The notes under the pieces are model-generated. The model was given only the letters and a program-made list of their open reading frames with translations, had not been told where the DNA came from and did not search any database. From Amycolatopsis balhimycina FH 1894 (GTDB lineage: Bacteria > Actinomycetota > Actinomycetes > Mycobacteriales > Pseudonocardiaceae): a DNA stretch of 64,000 bases. Shown here one piece after another: positions 28,651 through 36,680 of this stretch. The DNA lies in NCBI RefSeq assembly GCF_000384295.1, contig NZ_KB913037.1, forward strand, positions 4,164,868 through 4,228,867, written 5' to 3'. The translations under genes were made by a program, and so were the position numbers. The stretch's first letter is position 1. Each line of letters opens with the position of its first letter.

Positions 28651-29043
28651 TCAGTTGAGCACCGATGGCTGCGCGTGGAAGCGCGCTCTGTTCCGAGGCG
28701 GCCCGAGGAGCCTGCTGAGCGAGCCGTCCGGCACGTTCAGGATGTCCTCGAGATTCCGCAAGGCCTCCAACGATTCCGGCCGCTCCGGCCGGCACCGCCC
28801 GGACTGCCAGTGGCTGAGGGTGGCCAGGCTGACCGTGGTTCCCCTGCCGCGCAAGCGATAGCGGATCCGATCGAGGCCGAGGCCACGGGCCCGGATCGCC
28901 GCCCGCAGGGCGACGTCGAACGGCCCGGCAGCCAGCAGCCGGCTCAGCTCCGCCTGTTCCCCCCGGTCGATGGTGCGTGTTCGCTGACCGGTCATCACAA
29001 CGCTCCGAAGCTCTGAGGCTTGTTCAGCCGTCGGCCGCCGCAT
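28651..29043 (-). CDS. Helix-turn-helix DNA-binding protein (XRE-like)
   Basis: 130 residues if started at 29043 (MRRPTAEQAS...); ATG 28995 (MTGQRTRT...) is also possible, and neither has a strong ribosome site. The segment ALRAAIRARGLGLDRIRYRLRGRG then VSLATLSHWQSGRCRPERPESLEALRNLEDIL fits a Cro/XRE-like HTH. The role is unknown. It is followed by a hairpin and the tandem palindrome. Confidence 0.65.
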   Translation of the reverse strand: MRRPTAEQASELRSVVMTGQRTRTIDRGEQAELSRLLAAGPFDVALRAAIRARGLGLDRIRYRLRGRGTTVSLATLSHWQSGRCRPERPESLEALRNLEDILNVPDGSLSRLLGPPRNRARFHAQPSVLN

Positions 29044-29160
29044 GACTTTGCGCCTCAGCTGCGGTGAGTGGGCGGGGCGCGGCGACCTGACCAGAACAAG
29101 CCTCACTCCCGATTACGAACATTGGAGCGTAGGCGCAGCTTCGCAAGATCGGAAGGGCCC

Positions 29161-29988
29161 TCACCCACCTGCCTTGCGCACCTCGTCGGCGATCACGGCG
29201 AACGGTTCCGCATAGCCGGAGTTGATCGTGACGTAGGAAATCCCCCACCGCTCCCGCCACCGGAGAAGCTTTTCCGCGGCCTGCCCGGGGTCGGCGGGCA
29301 GGACGGTGACCGCACCGCCGGCGGCGAGCTCGGGCACGTCGACCCCGGCCCAGCGAGCGATCGCGGGTGACGGCTCGTCCCCGACGGCCATCAGGTTCAG
29401 GCTGAGCTCGATCTCGGGCAGCCGCGGGCCCGCGAGCGCGCGGAATCGATCCACAATGGACTGCGCTTCGGTTTCGGTGGTCTTCGGTCCCCAGCTGAGC
29501 GTGACGATGTCGGCTTCTTGCGCGGCGAGGGCCAGCATTTTCGGGCCGCCGCCGGCGAGCATCAGCCGTGGCCGGTCGGCCGTGCGCTTGAGGTAGGTGA
29601 TCGTCTCGGCCATCCGTGTGATGCGCTCACCCGGTGAGGGGTACTCCCGCCCGAGCGTGCCGGCGTGCACCTCGCCACCGGGCCGTCCGATGCCGAGCCC
29701 GAGCTCGAACCGGCCGCCGGTCTGCTGGTGCAGCGTCCGCACCTGCCAGTCGAGCGTCCTGGCGTCGCGGAAGGGGTCGGCGAGCACGAAGGTACCGACG
29801 GTGAGGTCCAGGGTGACCGCGGCAGCGGCCCCGAGGAGGACGAAGGGGTCGGCGGTGCCGACGGGATCGGTGGCGAGCAGGGTGTCGAAGCCGAGCTTCT
29901 CGACCCGCTCGGCCTGGGCGGTCCATGACGTGAGGTCGGGTGCGTAGCCGGCGACGATGCCGAAGCGGAAGGGTTTCATGCCGCTCAT
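29161..29988 (-). CDS. Luciferase-like (LLM class) F420-type oxidoreductase
   Basis: 275 residues beginning MSGMKPFRFGIVAGYAP; a second ATG at 29979 is possible. The (beta/alpha)8 pattern fits LLM flavin/F420 oxidoreductases: GFDTLLATDPVGTADPFVLLGAAA, GRFELGLGIGRPGGE and RPRLMLAGGGPKMLALAAQEADIV. Such enzymes use reduced F420 or FMN. The substrate is unknown. A tandem palindrome separates it from the upstream DtxR-type gene. Confidence 0.82.
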   Translation of the reverse strand: MSGMKPFRFGIVAGYAPDLTSWTAQAERVEKLGFDTLLATDPVGTADPFVLLGAAAAVTLDLTVGTFVLADPFRDARTLDWQVRTLHQQTGGRFELGLGIGRPGGEVHAGTLGREYPSPGERITRMAETITYLKRTADRPRLMLAGGGPKMLALAAQEADIVTLSWGPKTTETEAQSIVDRFRALAGPRLPEIELSLNLMAVGDEPSPAIARWAGVDVPELAAGGAVTVLPADPGQAAEKLLRWRERWGISYVTINSGYAEPFAVIADEVRKAGG

Positions 29989-30054
29989 GGTCGTGGCCGC
30001 GGCCTTGTCACCACATCCGCTTCACGACGTCACTCGCGCGTACGCGTTTCGCCC

Positions 30055-30110
30055 GACGTCATGAACGAGTCGTTCATGACGTCGGAGGTCAGGAACGAGT
30101 CGTTCATGAC
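30055..30110. repeat. Tandem palindrome pair, copy 2
   Basis: A perfect 29-bp palindrome (30055-30083; arms GACGTCATGAACGA around G) is followed by GGAG and a second near-palindrome (30088-30110, core GAACGAGTCGTTCATGAC). The layout and the CGGAG spacer match copies at 28560 and 59202. It lies 13 bp past the stop of the minus-strand DtxR-type gene. Confidence 0.88.
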
Positions 30111-30123
30111 GTTCGCGACCGGC

Positions 30124-30807
30124 TCAGCGCAGGGTGACCGACAAGGCCTGCGCGATCTCCTTGCCGATGGCGTGCGTGGCCGCGTCGGGCGGGGAGCCCA
30201 CCTTCACCACCATCGGTCCCCCGAACGGCTGACGCTCGACGACCTCGATGCGTTCGCCCAGGTTGATCGCGTGTTCCGTCAGGTACCGCAGCAGCTCCGG
30301 GTCGGTGTCCCAGACCCGCACGATCTCGCCGACCGCGCCCGGCGGGAGGTCGTCGAGGATGCGGACCGGTATTTCCTCGACGCTGCCGTCGGGGGCCGGG
30401 ATCGGGTCGCCGTGGGGGTCGCGGACCGGGTTGCCCAGCTTCGCCGCGATGCGCTCGACCAGCCGGTCGGACACCGCGTGCTCGAGCGCGTCGGCCTCGG
30501 CGTGGACCTCGTCCCAGGTGTAGCCGAGCTCCGAAACCAGGTACGTCTCGATCAGCCGGTGCCGCCGCAGCACCGACCGCGCCAGCAGCCTGCCGTCGGC
30601 GGTGAGCTCGATGCCGCGGTACGGCACGTGCGTGACCAGGCCGAGCTGGGACAGCTTCGTGACCATCCCCGACGCCGAGGACGGGCTGACCTCCAGCCGG
30701 CCGGCGAGCGACGCGTTGGTGACCGCCTCACCCCGCTCGACCAGGCCGTAGATCACCCGGACGTAGTCCTCGACCGACGAGGACCGCCGAACCGAACCAT
30801 CTCCCAT
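30124..30807 (-). CDS. DtxR-family metal-dependent transcriptional regulator
   Basis: 227 residues. The N-terminal winged HTH (VEDYVRVIYGLVERGEAVTNASLAGRLEVSPSSASGMVTKL) is followed by the dimerization/metal domain with HRLIETYLVSELGYTWDEVHAEADALEHAVSD. The His/Glu/Asp ligands there are typical of the iron/manganese repressors. An SH3-like FeoA-type end (LGERIEVVERQPFGGPMVV) is present, so it is the long three-domain form. It may control metal uptake genes elsewhere; none are adjacent. Confidence 0.88.
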   Translation of the reverse strand: MGDGSVRRSSSVEDYVRVIYGLVERGEAVTNASLAGRLEVSPSSASGMVTKLSQLGLVTHVPYRGIELTADGRLLARSVLRRHRLIETYLVSELGYTWDEVHAEADALEHAVSDRLVERIAAKLGNPVRDPHGDPIPAPDGSVEEIPVRILDDLPPGAVGEIVRVWDTDPELLRYLTEHAINLGERIEVVERQPFGGPMVVKVGSPPDAATHAIGKEIAQALSVTLR

Positions 30808-30831
30808 ACCGCATACGATACGGGGCGGCGT

Positions 30832-30847
30832 ACTTTCTCGTGAAAGT
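30832..30847. repeat. ACTTTC-NCGT-GAAAGT palindrome, intergenic copy
   Basis: ACTTTCTCGTGAAAGT directly abuts the stop codon of the minus-strand GNAT gene (TGA at 30848-30850). It differs by one base from ACTTTCACGTGAAAGT, which occurs inside the acyl-CoA ligase gene near 34493. Arms are 6 bp. Confidence 0.6.
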
Positions 30848-31288
30848 TCACGTTCGCCAGCGGTAGCGGACCCAGCCGGGGACCGGCTCGGCGCCGAGCT
30901 GGGCGTAGAACGCCTCCGCTTTTTCGTTGCCGGCCTGCATGTCCCACTCGACGCGCCCGGTCGTGCGGGTGCGCAGCTCGTCCAGCAGCTCGCTGCCGAG
31001 CCCGTAGCGCCGGTGCGCGGGACGGACGAACAGGTCGTCCAGCCAGATCCCCGGCCGGGCCTCCCACGTGGAGAAGTTCCAGCTGCAGAAGGCGAAGCCG
31101 GCCACCGTGCCGGGCTCGCCGGGCGGGGTCGCGATGAGCACCCACGCCTTCGGGTCCGGCCCGAACAGGTGGCCGCTCATCTCGGCGCGGTCCAGCTTCA
31201 GGTCGTGGTTGTCCTCGTAGACGGCGTGCTCTTCGATGAGCGCGCAGATCTCTTCGATGTCTTCGAAGACGGCGTCGCGGACGGGCAT
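30848..31288 (-). CDS. GNAT family N-acetyltransferase
   Basis: 146 residues. The fold starts MPVRDAVFEDIEEICALIEEHA. The acetyl-CoA-binding motif is IWLDDLFVRPAHRRYGLGSELLDEL, followed by NEKAEAFYAQLGAEPV at the C-terminus. The segment NFSTWEARPGIWLDD resembles diamine/thialysine N-acetyltransferase-type members. The acceptor substrate is unknown. Confidence 0.85.
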   Translation of the reverse strand: MPVRDAVFEDIEEICALIEEHAVYEDNHDLKLDRAEMSGHLFGPDPKAWVLIATPPGEPGTVAGFAFCSWNFSTWEARPGIWLDDLFVRPAHRRYGLGSELLDELRTRTTGRVEWDMQAGNEKAEAFYAQLGAEPVPGWVRYRWRT

Positions 31289-31352
31289 CTCGCCTCCCGG
31301 TTTTGTCGGTGGTGGTCGTTACTGTCGGGCTTGAAGGAAGCGGAGGGGGTCG

Positions 31353-31673
31353 ATGTCACCAGAGGAGAAGTTCGAGGACCTGGTCGAGGAGTTCACCGGA
31401 CGGCCGGGCATCACGCCACCCGGCGCGACGAGTGGCTTCGGGCGCTCCGCCCTGCGCGCGCAGGGGCGGATCTTCGCGATGTTCGTCCGCGGGCAGCTGG
31501 TGCTGAAGCTGCCCAAGAGCCGGGTGGACGACCTGGTGGAGGGCGGGCACGGCGTGCGCTTCGACGCCAACAAGGGCACGCCGATGAAGGAATGGCTGGC
31601 GCTGGACGCGGGGTCGACGCAGCCCTGGTCCGCGCTGGCGGAAGAAGCGCTCGAGTTCGTGGGAAGGAAGTGA
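31353..31673 (+). CDS. TfoX N-terminal-domain-like protein
   Basis: 106 residues with a good ribosome site (GGAGGGGG) upstream of ATG 31353. The pattern GFGRSALRAQGRIFAMFVRGQLVLKLPKSRVDDLV resembles the TfoX/YjbR-like N-terminal domain fold. The role in actinobacteria is unknown; it is not evidence of competence. It converges on the amidohydrolase gene with a 4-bp gap. Confidence 0.7.
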   Translation: MSPEEKFEDLVEEFTGRPGITPPGATSGFGRSALRAQGRIFAMFVRGQLVLKLPKSRVDDLVEGGHGVRFDANKGTPMKEWLALDAGSTQPWSALAEEALEFVGRK

Positions 31674-31677
31674 GTCA

Positions 31678-33276
31678 TCACGCTTGATAACGCAGTTCGC
31701 CGCCGACGGCGGTGCCTTGCACGCGGAGTTCTTCAAAAGCAGGGTCGTCCAAAGCGGACTCGTCCAGGGGCGAACCGGACAACACGGCTAAATCGGCGAG
31801 CTTCCCGGGTTCGAGCGTGCCCAGGTCACGCTCCGCGAAGGTCGCGTACGCCGAGCCATACGTGTACGCGCGCAACGCCTGCTCCGGCGTCAGCGCCTCT
31901 TCGGGTGCGAAGGGCGCGCCGGACGCCGTGCGCCGACGCACCATGTCGGCCAGTGCGAGCAGTGGCGCGCCCTTCACGACCGGGCGGTCCGAAGACGCGG
32001 GAAGCACGCAACCCGCTTCGAGGACGCTTCGCAGGCGGTAGCACCAGGGGACGCGTGACTCGCCGAGGGCGGCGCGCATGCCGTCGCCGAGCTCGTTGAC
32101 GAACCGTCCCTGCGGCGAAGCGATCAGCCCGAGCGAAGCGAGCCGAGTCAACTCCGTGGGCTGAAGCACCGCGCAGTGCTCGATGCGGTGTCGGTGGTCC
32201 GTACGCGGCGAAGCGGCCAACGCGGCTTCGTACGCGTCGAGGACGACGGTGATCGCGCGGTCGCCGATCGCGTGCGTCGCGATCTGCCAGCCCGCGTCGT
32301 GCGCGCGGCGGATCGTGTCCGCCAGTGACTCCTCGGGCACCTGGAAGTAGCCGCGGTTCTCCGGCTCGCCGTCGAACGGGTCGTGCATCGCGCAGGTGCG
32401 CCCGACGAGCGAACCGTCGGCGAACAACTTCATCGGGCCGACGCGCAGCCATTCGTCGCCCAAACCGGTGCGCAGGCCGAGGTCCAGGCCGAAGCCGGCG
32501 CCGTCGGGCAGGTCGTGCAGCACGCTCGCGGCGACCATCACCGTGCTGCGCACGCGCAGCACGCCGCGGTCGCGCGCGAGCTGGTACGCGGCCAGCTCGG
32601 CGGGCGTCTCGCCGACCAGCCCGCCGCCGATCCCGGCCTCCTGGACGCTGGTGATGCCCTCGGCCAGGTACTGCTCGGACGCGCGCTCGAGCCCGCGGAC
32701 CACCCGCGAGACCGGCGTCGGGTAGGTCAGCGGCCGCAGCAGCAGCTGGGCCTGCTCGCGCAAAAGCCCGGTCGGCGAGCCGTCGGCGTGCACGACATCG
32801 CCGCCCACCGGCACGTTGGCCAGGTCGAGCTGGTCGAGCACGGCCGAGTTGACCACGGTCATGTGGCCGGACGTGTGCTTGAGCCGCACCAGCATCCCCG
32901 GCGCGGCGCGGTCGAGACCGTGCCGGTCCGGGTGGCCGCCCGCGAGCTTGTTCTGGTCGTACCCGCTCCCGACCACCCAGTTCCCGGGCGGCAGCGTCGC
33001 GGCTCGCGCGGCGACGGCGTCATAGACCTCCTCGACACTGCGGCAGTCGCTGAGCGGGACGTCGTCGAGGCTCATCCCGAACCACGCCATGTGGTTGTGC
33101 GCGTCGTGGAACCCCGGCACGACGAACCCGCCGGCCAAGTCGATCCGCGAGCGCGCCGAAAGGGAAAGGGCATCGTCCCCGAGCGCGACGACCCGGCCGT
33201 GCAGGACGGCGACTGCGCTGGTGACGCCGGTGCCCGTCCACACCGTGGCGTTCTCGTAGACCGTGTCGACCCGCAT
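31678..33276 (-). CDS. Amidohydrolase (YtcJ-like)
   Basis: 532 residues from ATG 33276, with GGAGGT immediately upstream (unusually close). The N-terminus (YENATVWTGTGVTSAVAVLHGRVVALGDDA) and GGFVVPGFHDAHNHMAWFG form the HxH metal site of the amidohydrolase superfamily. TSVQEAGIGGG, ATHAIGDRA and IEHCAVLQP carry further ligands, and PASSDRPVVKG the late Asp. YtcJ-like enzymes hydrolyse amide or ester bonds; the substrate is unknown. It is divergent from the hydratase/ligase operon. Confidence 0.87.
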   Translation of the reverse strand: MRVDTVYENATVWTGTGVTSAVAVLHGRVVALGDDALSLSARSRIDLAGGFVVPGFHDAHNHMAWFGMSLDDVPLSDCRSVEEVYDAVAARAATLPPGNWVVGSGYDQNKLAGGHPDRHGLDRAAPGMLVRLKHTSGHMTVVNSAVLDQLDLANVPVGGDVVHADGSPTGLLREQAQLLLRPLTYPTPVSRVVRGLERASEQYLAEGITSVQEAGIGGGLVGETPAELAAYQLARDRGVLRVRSTVMVAASVLHDLPDGAGFGLDLGLRTGLGDEWLRVGPMKLFADGSLVGRTCAMHDPFDGEPENRGYFQVPEESLADTIRRAHDAGWQIATHAIGDRAITVVLDAYEAALAASPRTDHRHRIEHCAVLQPTELTRLASLGLIASPQGRFVNELGDGMRAALGESRVPWCYRLRSVLEAGCVLPASSDRPVVKGAPLLALADMVRRRTASGAPFAPEEALTPEQALRAYTYGSAYATFAERDLGTLEPGKLADLAVLSGSPLDESALDDPAFEELRVQGTAVGGELRYQA

Positions 33277-33290
33277 ACCTCCAGAGGCTA

Positions 33291-33317
33291 TCGATCGATC
33301 GATCGAACGTCTAGCAT
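33291..33317. promoter_or_regulatory. (TCGA)4 palindrome and -10 in divergent promoter
   Basis: The 48-bp gap between amidohydrolase and hydratase genes contains the 16-bp self-complementary TCGATCGATCGATCGA (33291-33306). A -10-like TAGCAT (33312-33317) follows, 7 bases before the hydratase ATG, suggesting a leaderless transcript. The palindrome would suit a dimeric repressor such as the TetR protein at the end of the operon (inference). Confidence 0.5.
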
Positions 33318-33324
33318 CGCCCTC

Positions 33325-34062
33325 ATGCCCACCGTGGAGTTCGCCGTCGAGGACGGCATCGCGCAGATCCGGCTGAACCGGCCCGAGCGGCTGAACGCCG
33401 TCGCCGCCGTCCTGGTCGACGACTTCCTCGTCGCTCTCGACGCGGCCGCCCGCAGCGACGCCCGCGTGGTCGTCCTCTCCGGGAACGGACGCGCCTTCTG
33501 TGCGGGCCACGACCTCAAGGAACCCACCCCCGAGGGTGACTCGCGGGCGCGGCTGGACCGGCTTCAGGACGTCACGCGGCGGCTGCGCGGGCTGCGCCAG
33601 CCGGTCGTCGCGGCGGTGCACGGCTACGCGATCGGCGCCGGCGCGGAGTTCGCGCTCGGCTGCGACCTGATCCTGGCCGCCGAGGACGCCGTGTTCGCGT
33701 TCCCCGAGGTCTCGCTCGGCCTGAGCGTCACCGGCGCGGCGTCGCGGCTGCTGCCCCTGCTGGTCGGCCCGCTCAAGGCGAAGGAACTGCTCCTGCTCGG
33801 CGAGCGCTTCGACGGCCGCAAGGCCGCCGGACTGGGCATGGTCAACGCCGCCGTGCCCGCCGGGCAGCTGCAGGCCGAGGCGCTGAGCTGGGCGAAGCGG
33901 ATCGCGGAGCACCCGCCCGAGGCGGCAGCCATGGCGAAGCGCGTCCTCGACGCGAGCACCGACATCGAGCCCGCTCTCGAACTCGAAGTCAGCCACGCCC
34001 TGATCACCGAGCACTCGGCCGCGGTCGCCGCGTCCACGGAAGCGTTCCGGAGCCGGGTGTGA
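33325..34062 (+). CDS. Enoyl-CoA hydratase/isomerase
   Basis: 245 residues of crotonase type: RLNRPERLNAVAAVLVDDF, GRAFCAGHDLKE for the oxyanion region and VVAAVHGYAIGAGAEFALGCDLILAAEDAVFAFPEVSLGLS. The usual second acidic residue region FPEV is present. It is the first gene of a GTGA-overlapping operon with an acyl-CoA ligase and a TetR gene, consistent with acyl-CoA breakdown. Confidence 0.88.
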   Translation: MPTVEFAVEDGIAQIRLNRPERLNAVAAVLVDDFLVALDAAARSDARVVVLSGNGRAFCAGHDLKEPTPEGDSRARLDRLQDVTRRLRGLRQPVVAAVHGYAIGAGAEFALGCDLILAAEDAVFAFPEVSLGLSVTGAASRLLPLLVGPLKAKELLLLGERFDGRKAAGLGMVNAAVPAGQLQAEALSWAKRIAEHPPEAAAMAKRVLDASTDIEPALELEVSHALITEHSAAVAASTEAFRSRV

Positions 34063-35609
34063 CGCCCCTCACCGAGATCGGGACCCTCGCGCAGCTCGTC
34101 ACGCGGGCTGCCGCGCTGTGGCCGGACCGCACGGCCTGGGTGTTCGATCACCTGGACCGGACGTTCACCTTCGCCGACGTCGACCGCGAAAGCTCCCGGC
34201 TCGCCGCGGCACTGGCCGAACGCGGCATCGAGCCGGGCGACCGGGTCGCCGTGATGCTGCGCAACCAGCCGGAGTTCCCGCTCGTCTGGCTGGCGCTGGC
34301 GAAGATCGGGGCGCAACTGGTGCCGGTCAACACGAACTACCAGGAGTTCGACGGCGCCCACGTCCTCCGCCACTCCGGCGCGAAGCTGGCCGTCGCCGCC
34401 CCGGAGTTCACCGATCTCCTCGACCGGATCGGCCTCACCGAGGTCATCACGCCAGCGTCGCTTTCACGTGAAAGCGCCGACCTGGGGGCGCCACTTTCAC
34501 GTGAAAGTGGCGCCTTCACCCCGGTGCCCGAGCTGCCGGTCAACATCCAGTACACCTCCGGCACCACCGGCGCCCCCAAGGGCTGTGTCCTGCCGAACCG
34601 CTACTGGACGACCCTCGCGGTGAGCCTGGCCACCGACTTCCCCGCGGTCGGCGAGGACGACGTCATCCTGACCGCGCAGCCGTTCCACTACATCGATCCA
34701 CAGTGGAACGTCGCGTTGGGACTCGCCGGCGGCGCCACCCTCGTGGTCCTGGACCGCTTCCACCCGAGCACGTTCTGGGCGAAGGTGCGCGAGCACGGCG
34801 TCACCTGGTTCTACTGCCTCGGCCTGATGCCGGCGCTGCTGCTGCGGCAGGAACCGTCCGAAGCCGACCGCGACCACCGCGTCCGCGCGATCTGCGCGTC
34901 CGCGATCCCGCACGACCTGCACGCCGAGCTGGAGGCGCGCTGGGGTGTGCCGTGGTACGAGGCGTTCGGGATGACCGAAACCGGCGGCGACATCCGGATG
35001 ACCGCCGCCGACCACGACGAGACCGTCGGCACCGGCTGCATCGGGCGGCCGAGCCGCGACCGCGAGGTGCTGATCGCCGGCGACGACGGGAAGCCGGTGC
35101 CGCGCGGGGAAACCGGGCAGCTGCTGATCCGCGGGATCGGGCTGATGCACGGCTACCACGACGATCCGGAAGCGACGGCGAAGGCGTTCGGGAACGGCTG
35201 GTTCCACACCGGCGATCTGGCCCGGATGGACACCGCCGGCCGCGTCTACTACGTCGGCCGCACGAAGGACATGATCCGCCGCAGCGGCGAGAACGTCTCC
35301 GCCGACGAGGTCGAGCGCGCCCTGCTGCTGCACCCCGCGGTGCGGCTGGCGGCCGTCGTCGCGGTGCCCGACGAGCTGCGCGGCGAGGAGATCAAGGCGT
35401 ACGTCGTCTGCGACGGCGACCGCCCGGAGCCCGCCGAGCTCGCCGCGTTCTGCGCCGGAAAACTGGCCTACTTCAAGGTTCCCCGGTTCTGGGCGTTCGC
35501 CGAGGGGCTGCCGATGACGCCGTCGGAACGGGTCGCCAAGGGCGAGCTGCGGAAGGTGACCGACCCGCGCGCCGGGTCCTGGGACGCGAAGGCGGAAGCG
35601 TGGCTGTGA
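34059..35609 (+). CDS. Acyl-CoA ligase (AMP-forming) carrying an in-frame palindromic insertion
   Basis: 516 residues from GTG 34059, overlapping the hydratase stop. Class I adenylate-forming enzyme: P-loop YTSGTTGAPKG, EAFGMTETGG, GWFHTGDLARMD and the C-terminal hinge/lysine region MTPSERVAKGELRK. It is similar in layout to CaiC-type ligases. Between ~135 and ~152, just before the P-loop, lies LSRESADLGAPLSRESGA, a repeated peptide encoded by two TTTCACGTGAAA palindromes. It looks like a tolerated insertion in a surface loop. Activity is probably kept since all core motifs are present. Confidence 0.88.
   Translation: MTPLTEIGTLAQLVTRAAALWPDRTAWVFDHLDRTFTFADVDRESSRLAAALAERGIEPGDRVAVMLRNQPEFPLVWLALAKIGAQLVPVNTNYQEFDGAHVLRHSGAKLAVAAPEFTDLLDRIGLTEVITPASLSRESADLGAPLSRESGAFTPVPELPVNIQYTSGTTGAPKGCVLPNRYWTTLAVSLATDFPAVGEDDVILTAQPFHYIDPQWNVALGLAGGATLVVLDRFHPSTFWAKVREHGVTWFYCLGLMPALLLRQEPSEADRDHRVRAICASAIPHDLHAELEARWGVPWYEAFGMTETGGDIRMTAADHDETVGTGCIGRPSRDREVLIAGDDGKPVPRGETGQLLIRGIGLMHGYHDDPEATAKAFGNGWFHTGDLARMDTAGRVYYVGRTKDMIRRSGENVSADEVERALLLHPAVRLAAVVAVPDELRGEEIKAYVVCDGDRPEPAELAAFCAGKLAYFKVPRFWAFAEGLPMTPSERVAKGELRKVTDPRAGSWDAKAEAWL
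34460..34514. repeat. Double TTTCACGTGAAA palindrome inside a coding sequence
   Basis: GCTTTCACGTGAAAGC (34460-34475) and a perfect 28-bp palindrome (34487-34514, arms GGCGCCACTTTCAC) are separated by 11 bp. The insertion keeps the reading frame of the acyl-CoA ligase. The core matches the intergenic copy at 30832 except for one base. Confidence 0.9.
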
Positions 35610-36241
35610 GCAGCCGGGAGCGGGTCCGCGCGGCGGCGGTGAAGCTGTTCGCCACCAAGGGCTTCCACGGCACCGGCATCCGGGATCTCGCGCAGGAGGC
35701 GGAACTCTCCTCGGCCAGCCTGTACCACTACATGGGCACCAAGGAGGATCTCCTCGCGGAGATCATGCACACGGCGCTGAACCGGCTGCTCGACGCGGCG
35801 CGCGAGGCGACCGCGGGCGGCGGCGACCCGGTGCACCGGCTGCGGACGCTGGTCGCGCTGCACGTCCTCGCGCACGCCGTCGGTCCGGCGGAAACCCGGG
35901 TGGTGGACAACGAAGTCGACGTGCTGTCCCCGGCCGCGCGCGAGCCCGTCGTGGCCCTGCGCGACGCCTACGAACGGCTGTGGGCCGCGGCCATCGACGA
36001 AGGCGTCGCGGCCGGGGTGTTCCGGGTGGCGCACCCGGCGGTGACCCGGCTGGCTCTGCTGGAGATGTGCAGCGGCGTCGCGAGGTGGTATTCCCCACGC
36101 GGCCCGCTGGCGCTGGACCAGCTCGCCGAGCACTACGCGGAGCTGGCGTCGAGGGCGCTGGGCTGCACCGCACCGCCCGGCGTCCACGACTTGGCACGCT
36201 GCCGGGAAATCATCGCGAAAGAGTGGGGCATGTCCGTTTAG
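35606..36241 (+). CDS. TetR family transcriptional regulator
   Basis: 211 residues from GTG 35606, overlapping the ligase stop (GTGA). The HTH is RVRAAAVKLFATKGFHGTGIRDLAQEAELSSASLYHYMGTKEDLLAEIM. The C-terminal ligand domain resembles KstR2/FadR-like acyl-CoA-responsive TetR proteins, but that is weak. As the last gene of the operon it probably represses the operon and the divergent amidohydrolase, with the (TCGA)4 palindrome as a candidate site. Confidence 0.85.
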   Translation: MSSRERVRAAAVKLFATKGFHGTGIRDLAQEAELSSASLYHYMGTKEDLLAEIMHTALNRLLDAAREATAGGGDPVHRLRTLVALHVLAHAVGPAETRVVDNEVDVLSPAAREPVVALRDAYERLWAAAIDEGVAAGVFRVAHPAVTRLALLEMCSGVARWYSPRGPLALDQLAEHYAELASRALGCTAPPGVHDLARCREIIAKEWGMSV

Positions 36242-36299
36242 CGGCGCTTTTACCTGTGTACGCCTTGCCCAGACGGCGTACGTGGGGGACGCTCGAAGG

Positions 36300-36620
36300 G
36301 TGACTGAGGAAACGATCCAACTGGAACTGGACGACTCGGGTCTCGCGCCGGGCCTCCCGGCGCCGGAAAGCCCCCGCGATCAGGTGCAGGATGTCCCTTA
36401 TCGCCCCGTCGAGTTCCGCGATGACGATCTCCCCACCGCCCTGGCACGGTGCTCCGCGTGGCTACGGCAGGCCCAGGAGTGGCTGGGCGAGCCGCTCGAT
36501 GTCCTGGCCATCCACCTCGACTACGACGACCGTCAGGGTTCGCCGTACTACGACGTGAAGCTCCTGTGCAACGAAGAGGACCTCGCGGGCGTCCCGATCG
36601 CCATTCGCAACAAGAAGTAA
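36300..36620 (+). CDS. Conserved-looking hypothetical protein
   Basis: 106 residues from GTG 36300; GTG 36282 in frame is also possible, and neither has a clear ribosome site. Soluble and acidic: ETIQLELDDSGLAPGLP, then LARCSAWLRQAQEWLGEPLDVLAIHLDYDD and DVKLLCNEEDLAGVPIAIRNKK. No family recognised. A strong hairpin follows 12 bp after the stop. Confidence 0.65.
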   Translation: MTEETIQLELDDSGLAPGLPAPESPRDQVQDVPYRPVEFRDDDLPTALARCSAWLRQAQEWLGEPLDVLAIHLDYDDRQGSPYYDVKLLCNEEDLAGVPIAIRNKK

Positions 36621-36632
36621 GCAAGCCGAAGC

Positions 36633-36669
36633 GCCGTCAAGGCCGCCGGGAAAAGGCGGCCTTGACGGC
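36633..36669. terminator. Bidirectional hairpin terminator
   Basis: Perfect 15-bp arms (GCCGTCAAGGCCGCC and its complement) around the loop GGGAAAA, between the convergent hypothetical and acyl-CoA dehydrogenase genes. It has no U-tract, as is common in actinomycetes. Confidence 0.8.
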
Positions 36670-36680
36670 TTCTCGCGTTC

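Noticed and set aside
30061..30110. Short peptides NESFMTSEV encoded by the tandem palindromes
   Set aside because: No ribosome sites, placement after stop codons, and similarity is explained by the palindromic DNA.
31353..31673. Natural competence regulator (TfoX)
   Set aside because: Only the small N-terminal-like domain is present and no competence genes are near.
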